The position numbers and the translations under genes were made by a program. A DNA stretch of 39,256 nt from an uncultured Clostridia bacterium (GTDB taxonomy: Bacteria > Bacillota > Clostridia > Christensenellales > UBA1242): positions 1-39,256 of the forward strand of contig CAOJFR010000009.1 in NCBI GenBank assembly GCA_948434855.1, read 5' to 3'. The notes below the pieces were generated by a model. That model ran no database searches and was not told where the DNA came from. It was given only the letters and a program-made list of their open reading frames with translations. The number at the start of each line of letters is the position of its first letter. The stretch's first letter is position 1. Below, piece after piece: positions 16,817-24,166 of the stretch.

Positions 16817-17914
16817 CTAGTCAAAAAATGAAAAAACCTTATAATTGCCGTTAATTTCAGCTACTATGTGTTGCATAATACCCTCAGAATATGGGTTTAA
16901 ACCAGAAATTACCGGAATCATTCCAATGCCTGAAATCTTGCTTTGTTGTTTTTCACAAGCAAGCAGTTTTGCAAAATCTTCTGCACTTTCTTTTTTAGTT
17001 TTGTCATCACACTTTGCAAGCAAACAAAACTGAACAAGGTCTGTTTCAGAATAAAGTGGCTGATATAAAATATCTGTCATTTTACCACTTGCAAGTCTGC
17101 CTTCCATTCTACAAACATCCCTTTGAGAGCCAAGCAAAATTGTGCTACCACCAGCAACAAAGTTTGCATAAGCACTATATTGCGACTGCGCAAACGAATT
17201 TTCATTTAAACATACGGCTGAAAGATTTTCTAGCCCATTACCAGTATATGAAGAAAATGCCTTTTGTGGTAACAATTTGCCATTTGCCCCAAATACCAAA
17301 GAGCTTGTTATGGTTGTCTTTCCCTTTTTGGTTGTTTCAAATCCAGCCTTTAGTGCAATGTCAGAAAGCTTAACGCCATTCTCCAAAGACCTTCCTGCCT
17401 TTTCAAGCTTTTCAGAAGAAGAGATTAAAACATAAATGCCCCTGCACCAAGCAAGTGCATAAAGCTCATCATTCAGTTTTCCTGCATTAAGCAGATTTTT
17501 TTCAATATTAATGTCCTTTTCAGAAGAATATGGCTGCACATAATTTTTAAGGTCATCGGCAAGCGAATATGAGCAAGAGAAAAGGTCTGGTTTTTCACCT
17601 TGTTCTAAAAGGCTCTTGCATTCATACTCAGTAACATTGCGAACCAAAATATAGGTGCCCTTGTTTTTCTTTTCAAAATCTCGTGCAACAGAGTTTAAAT
17701 ATTTTGTTTTAGGGGCAGTTCCACTTTCAAAGCTATCAACATTCCAAACAACAATCACTCCCTGATACTTTCCCTTAGCCCCAACAAAGGCATTAAAAAT
17801 AAGCGAAAACTCATCTTCGCCACTTATCTTAACAAATGGCAAAAAGCAAAATAGTGCCACAACAACAAACGCAACAAACGCTCTTTTAAGCACACCAAAC
17901 ATCTTTTTATTCAT
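16817..17914 (-). CDS. Orphan extracytoplasmic solute-binding-like protein
   Basis: A 365-residue protein with a basic start and one hydrophobic segment (about residues 9-28), then VVWNVDSFESGT, YLNSVARDFEKKNKGT and PDLFSCSYSLADDL, the pattern of family 1 solute-binding proteins. The stretch FAKLLACEKQQSKISGIGMIPV near the end also fits. There is no convincing lipobox, so it may be released or stay anchored by the signal. No permease or ATPase lies nearby, and it sits between uvrC and murB, where hprK or cell-wall genes are common. Its -10 box is five bases before the ATG with no ribosome site, so its mRNA is probably leaderless. Ligand unknown. Confidence 0.65.
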   Translation of the reverse strand: MNKKMFGVLKRAFVAFVVVALFCFLPFVKISGEDEFSLIFNAFVGAKGKYQGVIVVWNVDSFESGTAPKTKYLNSVARDFEKKNKGTYILVRNVTEYECKSLLEQGEKPDLFSCSYSLADDLKNYVQPYSSEKDINIEKNLLNAGKLNDELYALAWCRGIYVLISSSEKLEKAGRSLENGVKLSDIALKAGFETTKKGKTTITSSLVFGANGKLLPQKAFSSYTGNGLENLSAVCLNENSFAQSQYSAYANFVAGGSTILLGSQRDVCRMEGRLASGKMTDILYQPLYSETDLVQFCLLAKCDDKTKKESAEDFAKLLACEKQQSKISGIGMIPVISGLNPYSEGIMQHIVAEINGNYKVFSFFD

Positions 17915-17919
17915 AATAA

Positions 17920-17948
17920 ATTTTATGAAATTTTTATTAGAATATGAA
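17920..17948 (-). promoter_or_regulatory. Promoter giving a probable leaderless mRNA (binding-protein-like gene)
   Basis: TTCATA (17948-17943), 17 bases, TAAAAT (17925-17920) on the minus strand; only five bases separate the -10 from the ATG at 17914, and no Shine-Dalgarno exists. The uvrC terminator lies immediately upstream. Confidence 0.55.
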
Positions 17949-17959
17949 AAGAAATAAAA

Positions 17960-17979
17960 ATAGCAGAAATATCTGCCAT
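17960..17979 (-). terminator. uvrC terminator
   Basis: On the minus strand ATGGCAGA pairs with TCTGCTAT (one G-U) around TATT, then TTTTATTTC. It lies four bases after the uvrC stop. Confidence 0.85.
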
Positions 17980-17983
17980 TTTA

Positions 17984-19819
17984 TTATTTAACAATGTCCT
18001 TGTGAAAGTGATTAAAAATAATCTCAGCCAACCCTTCGCCAATGCCCTCTGCATTCATAAGGTCTTTTTTGCTAGCCTTAGATATTGCTTCAACAGACCT
18101 AAAGTGCTTAATTAGTGCAGAAACTTTTTTTTCACCAAGACCCTCAATTTCAGAGAGTGAGCTTTTTAGCGATTTGCCTCTTAAATTCCTATGAAAAGTA
18201 ATTGCAAACCTGTGAGATTCGTCTCTCACCCTCTGAAGAAGTCTAAGTGTATAGTCTGATTTTTTTAATATAATTGGCTTTGAAGAATTGGTTAAGCAAA
18301 TCTCCTCATTTCTTTCTGCCAATGAAATCATTGCAATATCCAGCCCCATTTCTTGAACCACAGAAAACGCCGAGTGAAGCTGTCCAAAGCCGCCATCAAT
18401 CAAAATAAGGTCTGGTCTTTTGCTAAAATTCTCTTTTTGCTGAACAAAGTCCGTAAGCCTTCTGTTTAAAACCTCTTTTAGCGAAGCAACATCGTTTGGT
18501 CCCTCAACGGTTTTAATCTTAAACTTTCTATATTCCTTATATGCTGGTTCACCATCTTCAAACACCACCATGCTAGCAACAGAAAACTGTCCACTTATGT
18601 TTGAAATGTCGTAACCCTCAATTCTCTTAAGCCGTTTAAGCCCCAAAAGTTTCTTAAGGTTTTCAAGAGCCTCAGTTGTCATTTTATATTTCTTTTCAAT
18701 TCTCTCTTTTGAGTGTTCCAAATAGTCTTTAGCATTTTTAGAGCAATTATCTAAAAACTCAACCTTAATCCCAATTTTCGGAACAACAATCTTAACCACT
18801 CTTGAAAAGTTACCCAGCAAATAAGCCTGCAAAATTTCCCTTTGTTCCTCAGAAAAATCTCTAACCACAATTTCTTTAGGAAGCATACTTCCCATGCTAT
18901 AATAATTTGAAATAAACTGCAACAATAGCTCATTTTTTTCATTACAAGCATCAAAAATAGGATGATTAACCTGTCCAACATTTTTACCAGCCCTAATCAT
19001 CATAACATTAATGTTAAATGTTTCGTCCTGTTCTTCAATGGCAAAAATGTCAATATTGCTTTCACTGGTAAGATTAGTAATAATTTCTTTATCAATATTT
19101 TCAACTGTTTGAAGCATGTTTCTAATCTTAAGTGCCTCTTCAAACTTAAGTTCGCTAGAATACGCATCCATTTTTTTCTTAAGTTGTTTTCGTATGTCGC
19201 CCGTCTTGCCATTCAAAAACTCAATAACAGACCTAAGCATTTCTTTATATTTTTCCTCATTTGCTTCAGAAATACAAGGAGCAAGACAGTTTCCAATTTC
19301 GCCATGCACGCAAGGCCTAGAATATAAGGGTTTTCCCGCAAAATTTGTGTTGCACCACCTAATTGGATATGCCGATTTAATCAGTGTAACCAGTTCAGAT
19401 ACCCTCATTCCGGTCACATAAGGACCAAATAAAAGAGTGTTCGGTTCATTTTTAGGTCGCCTAACAATTTGAATGCGAGGATATTTTTCCTTCATATCAA
19501 TTTTAATGTAAGGAAATGACTTGTCGTCTTTAAGCAAAATATTATATTTAGGCTTGTGTTTTTTTATAAGATTGCATTCCAAAGAAAAAGCATCAAGCTC
19601 AGAATTTGTAATAATATATTCAAAGTGGTCAATATTAGAAACCAGTGCATAGGTCTTAGAAGTTTTTTCGCTCACATCAAAATAGCTTTTCATGCGACGA
19701 CGCAAAACTTTTGCCTTGCCAACATAAATAACTTCGTCAGCGGCATCTTTCATAATATAAACACCCGAAGTTTCCGGCACTTCAGTTTTAACTCTGTTTA
19801 AAAGTTCTTCCCTTGTCAT
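17984..19819 (-). CDS. uvrC: Excinuclease ABC subunit C
   Basis: Makes the two incisions in nucleotide excision repair, with UvrA and UvrB. The 611-residue product shows the N-terminal GIY-YIG nuclease (SGVYIMKDAADEVIYVGKAK, residues 18-37, in part), the UVR motif binding UvrB (ELKFEEALKIRNML), the RNase H-like C-terminal nuclease (YDISNISGQFSVASMVVF, ILIDGGFGQLHSA, VRDESHRFAITFHR) and a final helix-hairpin-helix pair (LSEIEGLGEKKVSALI, NAEGIGEGLAEII). The ATG at 19819 gives the family N-terminus and has no ribosome site. TATAAT ends seven positions before it, so the mRNA is probably leaderless. A strong terminator just upstream excludes read-through as the main source. Confidence 0.96.
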   Translation of the reverse strand: MTREELLNRVKTEVPETSGVYIMKDAADEVIYVGKAKVLRRRMKSYFDVSEKTSKTYALVSNIDHFEYIITNSELDAFSLECNLIKKHKPKYNILLKDDKSFPYIKIDMKEKYPRIQIVRRPKNEPNTLLFGPYVTGMRVSELVTLIKSAYPIRWCNTNFAGKPLYSRPCVHGEIGNCLAPCISEANEEKYKEMLRSVIEFLNGKTGDIRKQLKKKMDAYSSELKFEEALKIRNMLQTVENIDKEIITNLTSESNIDIFAIEEQDETFNINVMMIRAGKNVGQVNHPIFDACNEKNELLLQFISNYYSMGSMLPKEIVVRDFSEEQREILQAYLLGNFSRVVKIVVPKIGIKVEFLDNCSKNAKDYLEHSKERIEKKYKMTTEALENLKKLLGLKRLKRIEGYDISNISGQFSVASMVVFEDGEPAYKEYRKFKIKTVEGPNDVASLKEVLNRRLTDFVQQKENFSKRPDLILIDGGFGQLHSAFSVVQEMGLDIAMISLAERNEEICLTNSSKPIILKKSDYTLRLLQRVRDESHRFAITFHRNLRGKSLKSSLSEIEGLGEKKVSALIKHFRSVEAISKASKKDLMNAEGIGEGLAEIIFNHFHKDIVK

Positions 19820-19825
19820 ACAAAG

Positions 19826-19834
19826 ATTATATCA
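19826..19834 (-). promoter_or_regulatory. Extended -10 promoter of uvrC, leaderless
   Basis: TGATATAAT (19834-19826) on the minus strand is a perfect TATAAT with an upstream TG. Only six bases (CTTTGT) lie between it and the ATG. The -35 (TTTTTA, 17 bases up) is poor, as extended -10 promoters allow. Confidence 0.65.
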
Positions 19835-19877
19835 CAAAACAAAAATATTAAAAATATATTTAAAGTTTTTTTATAAA

Positions 19878-19906
19878 AAAGACCATGGCAAATTTCCATA
19901 GTCTTT
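19878..19906 (-). terminator. Terminator after the kinase-like gene
   Basis: AAAGACTATGG pairs with CCATGGTCTTT (one G-U) on the minus strand around AAATTTG, followed by TTTTAT. It isolates uvrC from the gene upstream. Confidence 0.9.
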
Positions 19907-19931
19907 AAATTTGGTTCTTTTATTATTTTGC

Positions 19932-20987
19932 TTAGTCTTTCTGAAGCATATTCAAAATTTCCTGAGCATTATTTTCAGAAACAATTGGGTCAACAATTCC
20001 CTTGCAGGCATAAAAGTCATAAACTCTGTCAGACGAAAATATTGGTTTAATCAAATCATTTGTTGCGGCAACATATCTTTTTATTGCCTTTGCAGTAACG
20101 AGCATATTTTCCTTAACAAAGTTGTCATATGCAAGTTTGCCTTTTCCAATAAGCTTGTTGCAATGTAAAAATGTATAAGCAAAAATGTTATTTTTAAAAA
20201 GCATAATCATGTCCCTAACAACCATAATTTTGTTAAACCTTTGCGAGTCTGCAGTTTTCACAATTTTCTCACTCAAAAATGCAGGATCAATAATTGTTAA
20301 CCTTTCATTATCAAACATAACATTAGATGCCTGTGTATCCAAAAGTGCAAATTGACCATCATTCAAAATGTCATAATCAGACAAAATAAAACGAGTCAGC
20401 TCATCATCAGAAACATTGTTTAGTGCCTTATTAGTCTCATAAAAATTATTAATAAAATATTCAACCACAAGGTTATAAAGCTCACCCTTTTGTTCATTTA
20501 AAGCAGTTTTAAACTCTTGCCTTGTGCAAATATCTTCAACTTTATAAAAAAGCTGTGACAAACATTTTTCTTCAAATAAAGTTTTGCCCTTAACTCTTTC
20601 TTGCAAAACATATAGTCCCAAATTTTCGCCTTTATTTATTGTTATATGAGAATAATATTTGTTCACACTAAGCCCAGATTCATAAAATCTCTGCATTTCA
20701 GAAAAATATTTATCAAATGCTGAAACACCAAATCTATCAACTGGATTAAATCTAAAATAAATAGAAGAGTTATATTTCTTAACAACAAAATTGTCGTCCA
20801 AAAAATAAACAGTTCCCTCATCACCTGAAGCCTTTTTTAAATGCGGATATTTTCTAAGATTAAAAATAATGTCCAAAAGCAACTCATCAAAATCTTGCTG
20901 AGTTAAATTGTTGAGGCAAGCTTTTTGCACACTTTCACCGCCCAAAAACATACCATTCAAAATTTTTTCTTTCAGTTTTTGTTCCAT
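19932..20987 (-). CDS. Protein-kinase-fold-like protein, function unknown
   Basis: A 351-residue soluble protein. Residues 55-72 (GDEGTVYFLDDNFVVKKY) resemble a glycine loop followed by the ATP-binding lysine (K70 or K71). DTQASNVMFD (217-226) looks like a catalytic loop (D...N) and IIDPAF (232-237) like the DFG-type metal site. LYVLQERVKGKTLFEE fits the hinge. This order suggests an aminoglycoside- or HipA-like phosphotransferase, but overall similarity is low and the substrate is unknown; it could be a degenerate kinase. The -10 box is six bases before the ATG with no ribosome site, so the mRNA is probably leaderless. It is a single-gene unit between prfA and uvrC. Confidence 0.55.
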   Translation of the reverse strand: MEQKLKEKILNGMFLGGESVQKACLNNLTQQDFDELLLDIIFNLRKYPHLKKASGDEGTVYFLDDNFVVKKYNSSIYFRFNPVDRFGVSAFDKYFSEMQRFYESGLSVNKYYSHITINKGENLGLYVLQERVKGKTLFEEKCLSQLFYKVEDICTRQEFKTALNEQKGELYNLVVEYFINNFYETNKALNNVSDDELTRFILSDYDILNDGQFALLDTQASNVMFDNERLTIIDPAFLSEKIVKTADSQRFNKIMVVRDMIMLFKNNIFAYTFLHCNKLIGKGKLAYDNFVKENMLVTAKAIKRYVAATNDLIKPIFSSDRVYDFYACKGIVDPIVSENNAQEILNMLQKD

Positions 20988-20993
20988 AAGTTA

Positions 20994-21022
20994 ATTTTAC
21001 TACAACTTTTATCATTTGTAAA
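20994..21022 (-). promoter_or_regulatory. Promoter giving a probable leaderless mRNA (kinase-like gene)
   Basis: TTTACA (21022-21017), 17 bases, TAAAAT (20999-20994) on the minus strand. TAACTT separates the -10 from the ATG at 20987; no Shine-Dalgarno is present. Confidence 0.65.
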
Positions 21023-21055
21023 TAGCGAATTTTCTGTAGCCAAAAATCTTCAAAA

Positions 21056-21093
21056 ACGCTGAAAAACACAAGTGTTATGCAACACATAACACC
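21056..21093 (-). repeat. Intergenic palindromic repeat, copy B
   Basis: Minus-strand copy: GGTGTTATG and CATAACACT around TGTTG, then the conserved tail TGTGTTTTTCAGCGTT. It lies about 130 bases after prfA and before the kinase-like promoter. Confidence 0.85.
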
Positions 21094-21156
21094 AAAATTT
21101 TAGCCTAAAATTAAAAAAATAAAAGCATCAGTGCCGACATATCAAAAAGATAAAAA

Positions 21157-21205
21157 AATTCTCAGACATAATTGCAGCCACTTTTGCAACCATTGTCCAA
21201 GAATT
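21157..21205 (-). terminator. prfA terminator, long stem
   Basis: On the minus strand AATTCTTGGACA pairs with TGTCTGAGAATT (two G-U) and encloses a second hairpin TTGCA/TGCAA; TTTTTTTATC follows. It begins about 20 bases after the prfA stop. Confidence 0.85.
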
Positions 21206-21222
21206 GTTTTTAATAAATAAAC

Positions 21223-22290
21223 CTAATTTTGAGCAGCTAGCAGTGCTTGCTGAGCTGCAATTTCTAAAGCTCTAACCATATCACCAATGTCACCATTCAT
21301 AAAGTTTTCCAAAGAATAAACTGTCATATTAATTCTGTGGTCAGTTACACGACTTTGAGGATAGTTATATGTTCTAATTTTCTCGCATCTGTCACCATTT
21401 CCAACTTGGCTTTTTCTTCTTTCAGCATAGGCAGAATCTTCTTGTGATTGATAATAGTCATAAAGTTTAGATTTTAACCAGTTCATTGCCTTTTCTTTGT
21501 TTTTGCCTTGGCTGCGTTCATCCTGACACTGAACAATAATACCCGTTGGAAGGTGTGTTATACGGATTGCAGATTCTGTTTTATTAACATGCTGTCCGCC
21601 TGCTCCACCAGCTCTGTAATAATCTATTTGCAAGTCTTTTTCGTTAATTTCAATCTGAACATTTTTTGCTTCTGGCAAAACTGCAACAGTAGCAGTTGAG
21701 GTATGAATCCTTCCAGAGCTTTCAGTTGTAGGGATTCTTTGAACTCTGTGCACACCACTTTCATATTTAAACTTAGCGTAGGCGCCTTTGCCTGAAACCA
21801 TAAAGTTAACCTGTTTAATAACGCCATTTTCACCAGCATCTTCATCCAAAATTTCAACGCTAAAGCGGTTTCTGTCGGCATACATATTATACATTCTAAA
21901 AAGGTCTGCAGCAAAAAGCCCAGCTTCATCACCACCAACACCTGCCCTAATTTCAACAATAACGTTGCCCTCATCGTTTTCATCTTTAGGCAAAAGCAAA
22001 ATCTTAAGTTCTTCTTCAATGGTCTTAAGCCTTTCTTTGTCTGAATAAAACTCTTCTTGAAGCATCTGAGACATTTCAGGGTCGCTTTCAGACTTAAGCA
22101 TTTCTTCTGCATCTTTCATATCAGTTTCAACCCTAATATACTCATCATATTTTTCAACAATCGGAGCAAGTGCCGACTGCTCTTTAGACTTTTTTTGCCA
22201 AACATTCATATCAGAAAGCACATTTGGGTCAATAAGTTCCGCAGTAAGCTGCTCATATTTTTCTTTAACTTGTTTTAATCTATCTATCAT
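21223..22290 (-). CDS. prfA: Peptide chain release factor 1
   Basis: Reads UAA and UAG and releases the finished protein from the ribosome. The 355-residue product has standard length. GGAGGQHVNKTESAIRITH carries the catalytic GGQ whose glutamine is methylated by PrmC. The tripeptide anticodon is PTT, in QRIPTTESSGRIHTS; this is the P-x-T form of RF1 rather than the SPF of RF2. The ATG at 22290 overlaps the prmC stop as ATGA, and AGGAGAGG lies inside the prmC end. Order rpmE-prmC-prfA is common in Clostridia. A strong terminator follows. Confidence 0.97.
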   Translation of the reverse strand: MIDRLKQVKEKYEQLTAELIDPNVLSDMNVWQKKSKEQSALAPIVEKYDEYIRVETDMKDAEEMLKSESDPEMSQMLQEEFYSDKERLKTIEEELKILLLPKDENDEGNVIVEIRAGVGGDEAGLFAADLFRMYNMYADRNRFSVEILDEDAGENGVIKQVNFMVSGKGAYAKFKYESGVHRVQRIPTTESSGRIHTSTATVAVLPEAKNVQIEINEKDLQIDYYRAGGAGGQHVNKTESAIRITHLPTGIIVQCQDERSQGKNKEKAMNWLKSKLYDYYQSQEDSAYAERRKSQVGNGDRCEKIRTYNYPQSRVTDHRINMTVYSLENFMNGDIGDMVRALEIAAQQALLAAQN

Positions 22291-23135
22291 AAACCTCTCC
22301 TAAGCCTTGCAATAACAACTCTGTCATTTCCGCCATAGTCTTTAATTGTTTTTATGTTAAAAAATTCCGCTCCAAGCAGTTCAACAATAAAGTTTGCTTG
22401 GTCATAGCCAATTTCAAAAATAATAATTCCGTTCTCGTTTAAATGTTTTGGAGCCTCTTTAATAATTTCCCTATAAAACTTCAAGCCATCTGCCCCACCA
22501 TCTAACGCCAAAAGCGGCTCAAAATTCTTAACTTCTGGGCGAAGCCCTTCAATAACCTTGCTTTCAATATATGGTGGATTGCTAATAATAATGTCATACT
22601 TTCTATTTTTTAAGTTTTTAAAAACATCACTTTCAACAAACTCAATTTCACAGCCAAAGTTGTCAGCATTTTTTCTCGCAATTTCAAGTGCCTCAAAACT
22701 AACATCAGATGCAGTCATCCTCGCCCCAGTCTCAAGCTGAAGCGTTATTGCAATGGCTCCACTGCCAGTTCCAATATCCAAAACGCTAACATCAATAACA
22801 TTTTCTTTTTGCTTCAAAATTAAGTCTTTTGCGTTTTCAATCAAAACTTCAGTATCCATTCTAGGAATAAGCACATCTCTAGAAACATAAAAGCTCCTGC
22901 CAAAAAATTCTGATTTTCCAAAAATATATCCAAGTGGCTTAAGCTTCAACCTTTCAGAAATTGCAGTCTCAATTTCTTTGTACTCACTTTCCAAAAAATT
23001 GCCACAAAGCGGAAGCTGACTTCTTTTTTTGCCCAAAATTTCACACATAATCCAGTCCAGCTCTGCAAGTTCAATGCCCAAATCATCAAAAACTTTGTCA
23101 TAAAAGCCATGAATCTCATAATAGTTTTTAAGCAT
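22287..23135 (-). CDS. prmC: Release factor glutamine methyltransferase
   Basis: Transfers a methyl group from S-adenosylmethionine to the GGQ glutamine of release factors. The 282-residue product has an N-terminal helical domain (PrmC family, with RLKLKPLGYIFGKSEFFG) and a Rossmann methyltransferase domain with VLDIGTGSGAIAITL (SAM site, about residues 118-132) and the catalytic NPPY in IISNPPYIES. It overlaps prfA by four bases, so enzyme and substrate are translationally coupled. No clear promoter lies between it and the tandem terminators after rpmE; it may rely on read-through from rpmE or on a weak site. Confidence 0.96.
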   Translation of the reverse strand: MLKNYYEIHGFYDKVFDDLGIELAELDWIMCEILGKKRSQLPLCGNFLESEYKEIETAISERLKLKPLGYIFGKSEFFGRSFYVSRDVLIPRMDTEVLIENAKDLILKQKENVIDVSVLDIGTGSGAIAITLQLETGARMTASDVSFEALEIARKNADNFGCEIEFVESDVFKNLKNRKYDIIISNPPYIESKVIEGLRPEVKNFEPLLALDGGADGLKFYREIIKEAPKHLNENGIIIFEIGYDQANFIVELLGAEFFNIKTIKDYGGNDRVVIARLRRGL

Positions 23136-23156
23136 ATTGCACCAACTCCAAAAAAA

Positions 23157-23184
23157 ATGTGCAAAGACTTCTTCTTTTGCACAT
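23157..23184 (-). terminator. Second of two tandem terminators after rpmE
   Basis: ATGTGCAAA pairs with TTTGCACAT around a 10-base loop, followed on the minus strand by eight T. It sits 21 bases before the prmC ATG and may attenuate prmC-prfA. Confidence 0.8.
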
Positions 23185-23190
23185 TAAAAA

Positions 23191-23211
23191 TGCAGACGAA
23201 AAATGTCTGCA
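23191..23211 (-). terminator. First of two tandem terminators after rpmE
   Basis: TGCAGAC pairs with GTCTGCA on the minus strand around ATTTTTC, followed by TTTTTAATG. It lies 13 bases after the rpmE stop. Confidence 0.85.
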
Positions 23212-23224
23212 CCATAAATTACAG

Positions 23225-23434
23225 CTATTTGTTGATTCCGTATCTCTTGTTGAATCTTTCAACTCTTCCACCGGCGTCAACAATTTTTTGAGTTCCTGTG
23301 AAGAATGGGTGGCATTTGCTGCAAATGTCAACCTTCAAAACATCGCCCTCTTTTGTTGAACCAGTTTCAAAAGTGTTTCCGCAAGCACAAACAACTTTAA
23401 TTTTGTGATAGTTTGGATGAATAGTTTCTTTCAT
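23225..23434 (-). CDS. rpmE: 50S ribosomal protein L31
   Basis: Ribosomal large-subunit protein of 69 residues. It is the zinc-binding (C+) form: C16 and C18 in CACG, C37 and C40 in CSKC. MKETIHPNYH opens the protein and HPFFTGTQKIVDAGGRVERF is the family signature. AAAGGAG lies upstream of the ATG. It has a consensus promoter and two tandem terminators, and heads the prmC-prfA neighbourhood. Confidence 0.97.
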   Translation of the reverse strand: MKETIHPNYHKIKVVCACGNTFETGSTKEGDVLKVDICSKCHPFFTGTQKIVDAGGRVERFNKRYGINK

Positions 23435-23466
23435 TTGAGTATCTCCTTTAATACATAAGCATTAAA

Positions 23467-23495
23467 ATTATATAATAAAACAAACCAAGTGTCAA
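23467..23495 (-). promoter_or_regulatory. rpmE promoter, full consensus
   Basis: TTGACA (23495-23490), 17 bases, TATAAT (23472-23467) on the minus strand, 32 bases before the ATG. Confidence 0.9.
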
Positions 23496-23574
23496 GTATT
23501 TTTAGTTTTTTTCTTAAACAGATGAATAAAATCACTTACAAACCAAAATACTAATTATAAAAGGAGATAAAAAT

Positions 23575-23679
23575 ATGATGATTATCCATGAATTTCCAGA
23601 AGGCGATGGACTTTTAGAAACCCTAGAAACCTTTTCGCAAGATGCATACATTTTCTGTGCACCAGAAACCATTGACTAA
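23575..23679 (+). CDS. Small ORF, 34 residues
   Basis: Begins with two adjacent ATGs after AAAGGAG (spacing about eight). The product starts MMIIHEFPEGDGLLETLETF, is acidic, and ends FCAPETID. No family recognised. Good ribosome site, separate terminator and no overlap with another gene make translation likely. Its last bases belong to the first copy of a 23-base tandem repeat. No clear promoter was found. Confidence 0.5.
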   Translation: MMIIHEFPEGDGLLETLETFSQDAYIFCAPETID

Positions 23680-23719
23680 TTTCTAGCTAAACAAACGACT
23701 AATTTCTAGCCAAACAAAA
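23674..23719 (+). repeat. Tandem direct repeat, two 23-base units
   Basis: GACTAATTTCTAGC(T/C)AAACAAA is repeated at 23674-23696 and 23697-23719 with two differences. The first unit carries the last codon and the stop of the 34-residue ORF, so the duplication created a second, out-of-use copy of that end. Confidence 0.85.
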
Positions 23720-23741
23720 ACAGGCAGTTTTGCCTGTTTTT
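23716..23741 (+). terminator. Terminator after the 34-residue ORF
   Basis: AAAAACAGGCA pairs with TGCCTGTTTTT around GTTT, followed by ATTTT on the plus strand. Confidence 0.85.
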
Positions 23742-23844
23742 ATTTTAAAATTTTGCGTAACTCCCCACTCTCTTCTTCAGAAATCGTTCTCGCACCATCA
23801 GCTAACACCAGCCTTGTTTTTTAAGTCTGCATATTTTTTTGCAT
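23740..23844 (-). pseudogene. Short coding remnant after the XRE gene
   Basis: Starting at an ATG that overlaps the XRE stop (TAATG), a frame reads MQKNMQT, meets a TAA at 23823-23821, and continues KTRLVLADGARTISEEES to GELRKILK and a final TAA. The second part has a convincing protein-like composition. It may be the broken partner of the XRE gene, or chance. Same kind of in-frame TAA as at 8318. Confidence 0.3.
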
Positions 23845-24062
23845 TAGTCTTCAAAGCCAAGCATATAATCTGCAGTCACGCCAAAATAATTTACACAAGC
23901 GGTCAACACATCTAAATTTGGAATTTGCTTTTTAGCTTCCCATCTTGCAACTGCAGCTTGAGTATAGCCAATTTCCTTCGCAAGGTCTTTTTGTGATAGT
24001 CCCTTTTCAACTCTCAATTCCTTTAATATCTCATTAAATTTGTTTTCTTTTTTCATTTCCAT
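23844..24062 (-). CDS. XRE-family transcriptional regulator
   Basis: A 72-residue Cro/CI-type DNA-binding protein: FNEILKELRVEKGLSQKDLA, then the recognition helix YTQAAVARWEAKKQIPN and the closing LTACVNYFGVTADYMLGFED. No effector domain. The ATG at 24062 has GGGGG upstream; a frame to 24095 lacks one and would run through the operator. It is divergent from the 92-residue gene, and two similar inverted repeats lie between them, one over each promoter, so it probably represses both itself and that gene. Confidence 0.85.
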   Translation of the reverse strand: MEMKKENKFNEILKELRVEKGLSQKDLAKEIGYTQAAVARWEAKKQIPNLDVLTACVNYFGVTADYMLGFED

Positions 24063-24088
24063 AGAGTATGTCCCCCTACAGAAATAAT

Positions 24089-24102
24089 ATTCCAAACGGA
24101 AT
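24089..24102. promoter_or_regulatory. Operator-like inverted repeat O1
   Basis: ATTCC-AAAC-GGAAT (24089-24102). It overlaps the probable -10 region (TATTAT, 24089-24084 on minus) of the XRE gene. Its centre is 29 bases from O2, nearly three helical turns. Confidence 0.55.
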
Positions 24103-24110
24103 TAAAATAC

Positions 24111-24139
24111 TTGACATATACCAATCGGTATTTTATAAT
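24111..24139 (+). promoter_or_regulatory. Consensus promoter of the 92-residue gene
   Basis: TTGACA (24111-24116), 17 bases, TATAAT (24134-24139). The operator O2 fills the spacer, so bound repressor would block RNA polymerase. Confidence 0.85.
24118..24131. promoter_or_regulatory. Operator-like inverted repeat O2
   Basis: ATACC-AATC-GGTAT (24118-24131), same architecture as O1 (arms of five, four-base centre, CC/GG innermost), placed between the -35 and -10 boxes. Confidence 0.6.
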
Positions 24140-24166
24140 AATTTTATTAAAATTTAGGAGAAAACT

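Noticed and set aside
21094..21156. Structured or small RNA between prfA and the kinase-like gene
   Set aside because: The long hairpin before it is explained as the prfA terminator; the rest has a short AATTTTAG/CTAAAATT palindrome but no promoter.
23674..23719. CRISPR-like repeat
   Set aside because: Only two adjacent units without spacers.
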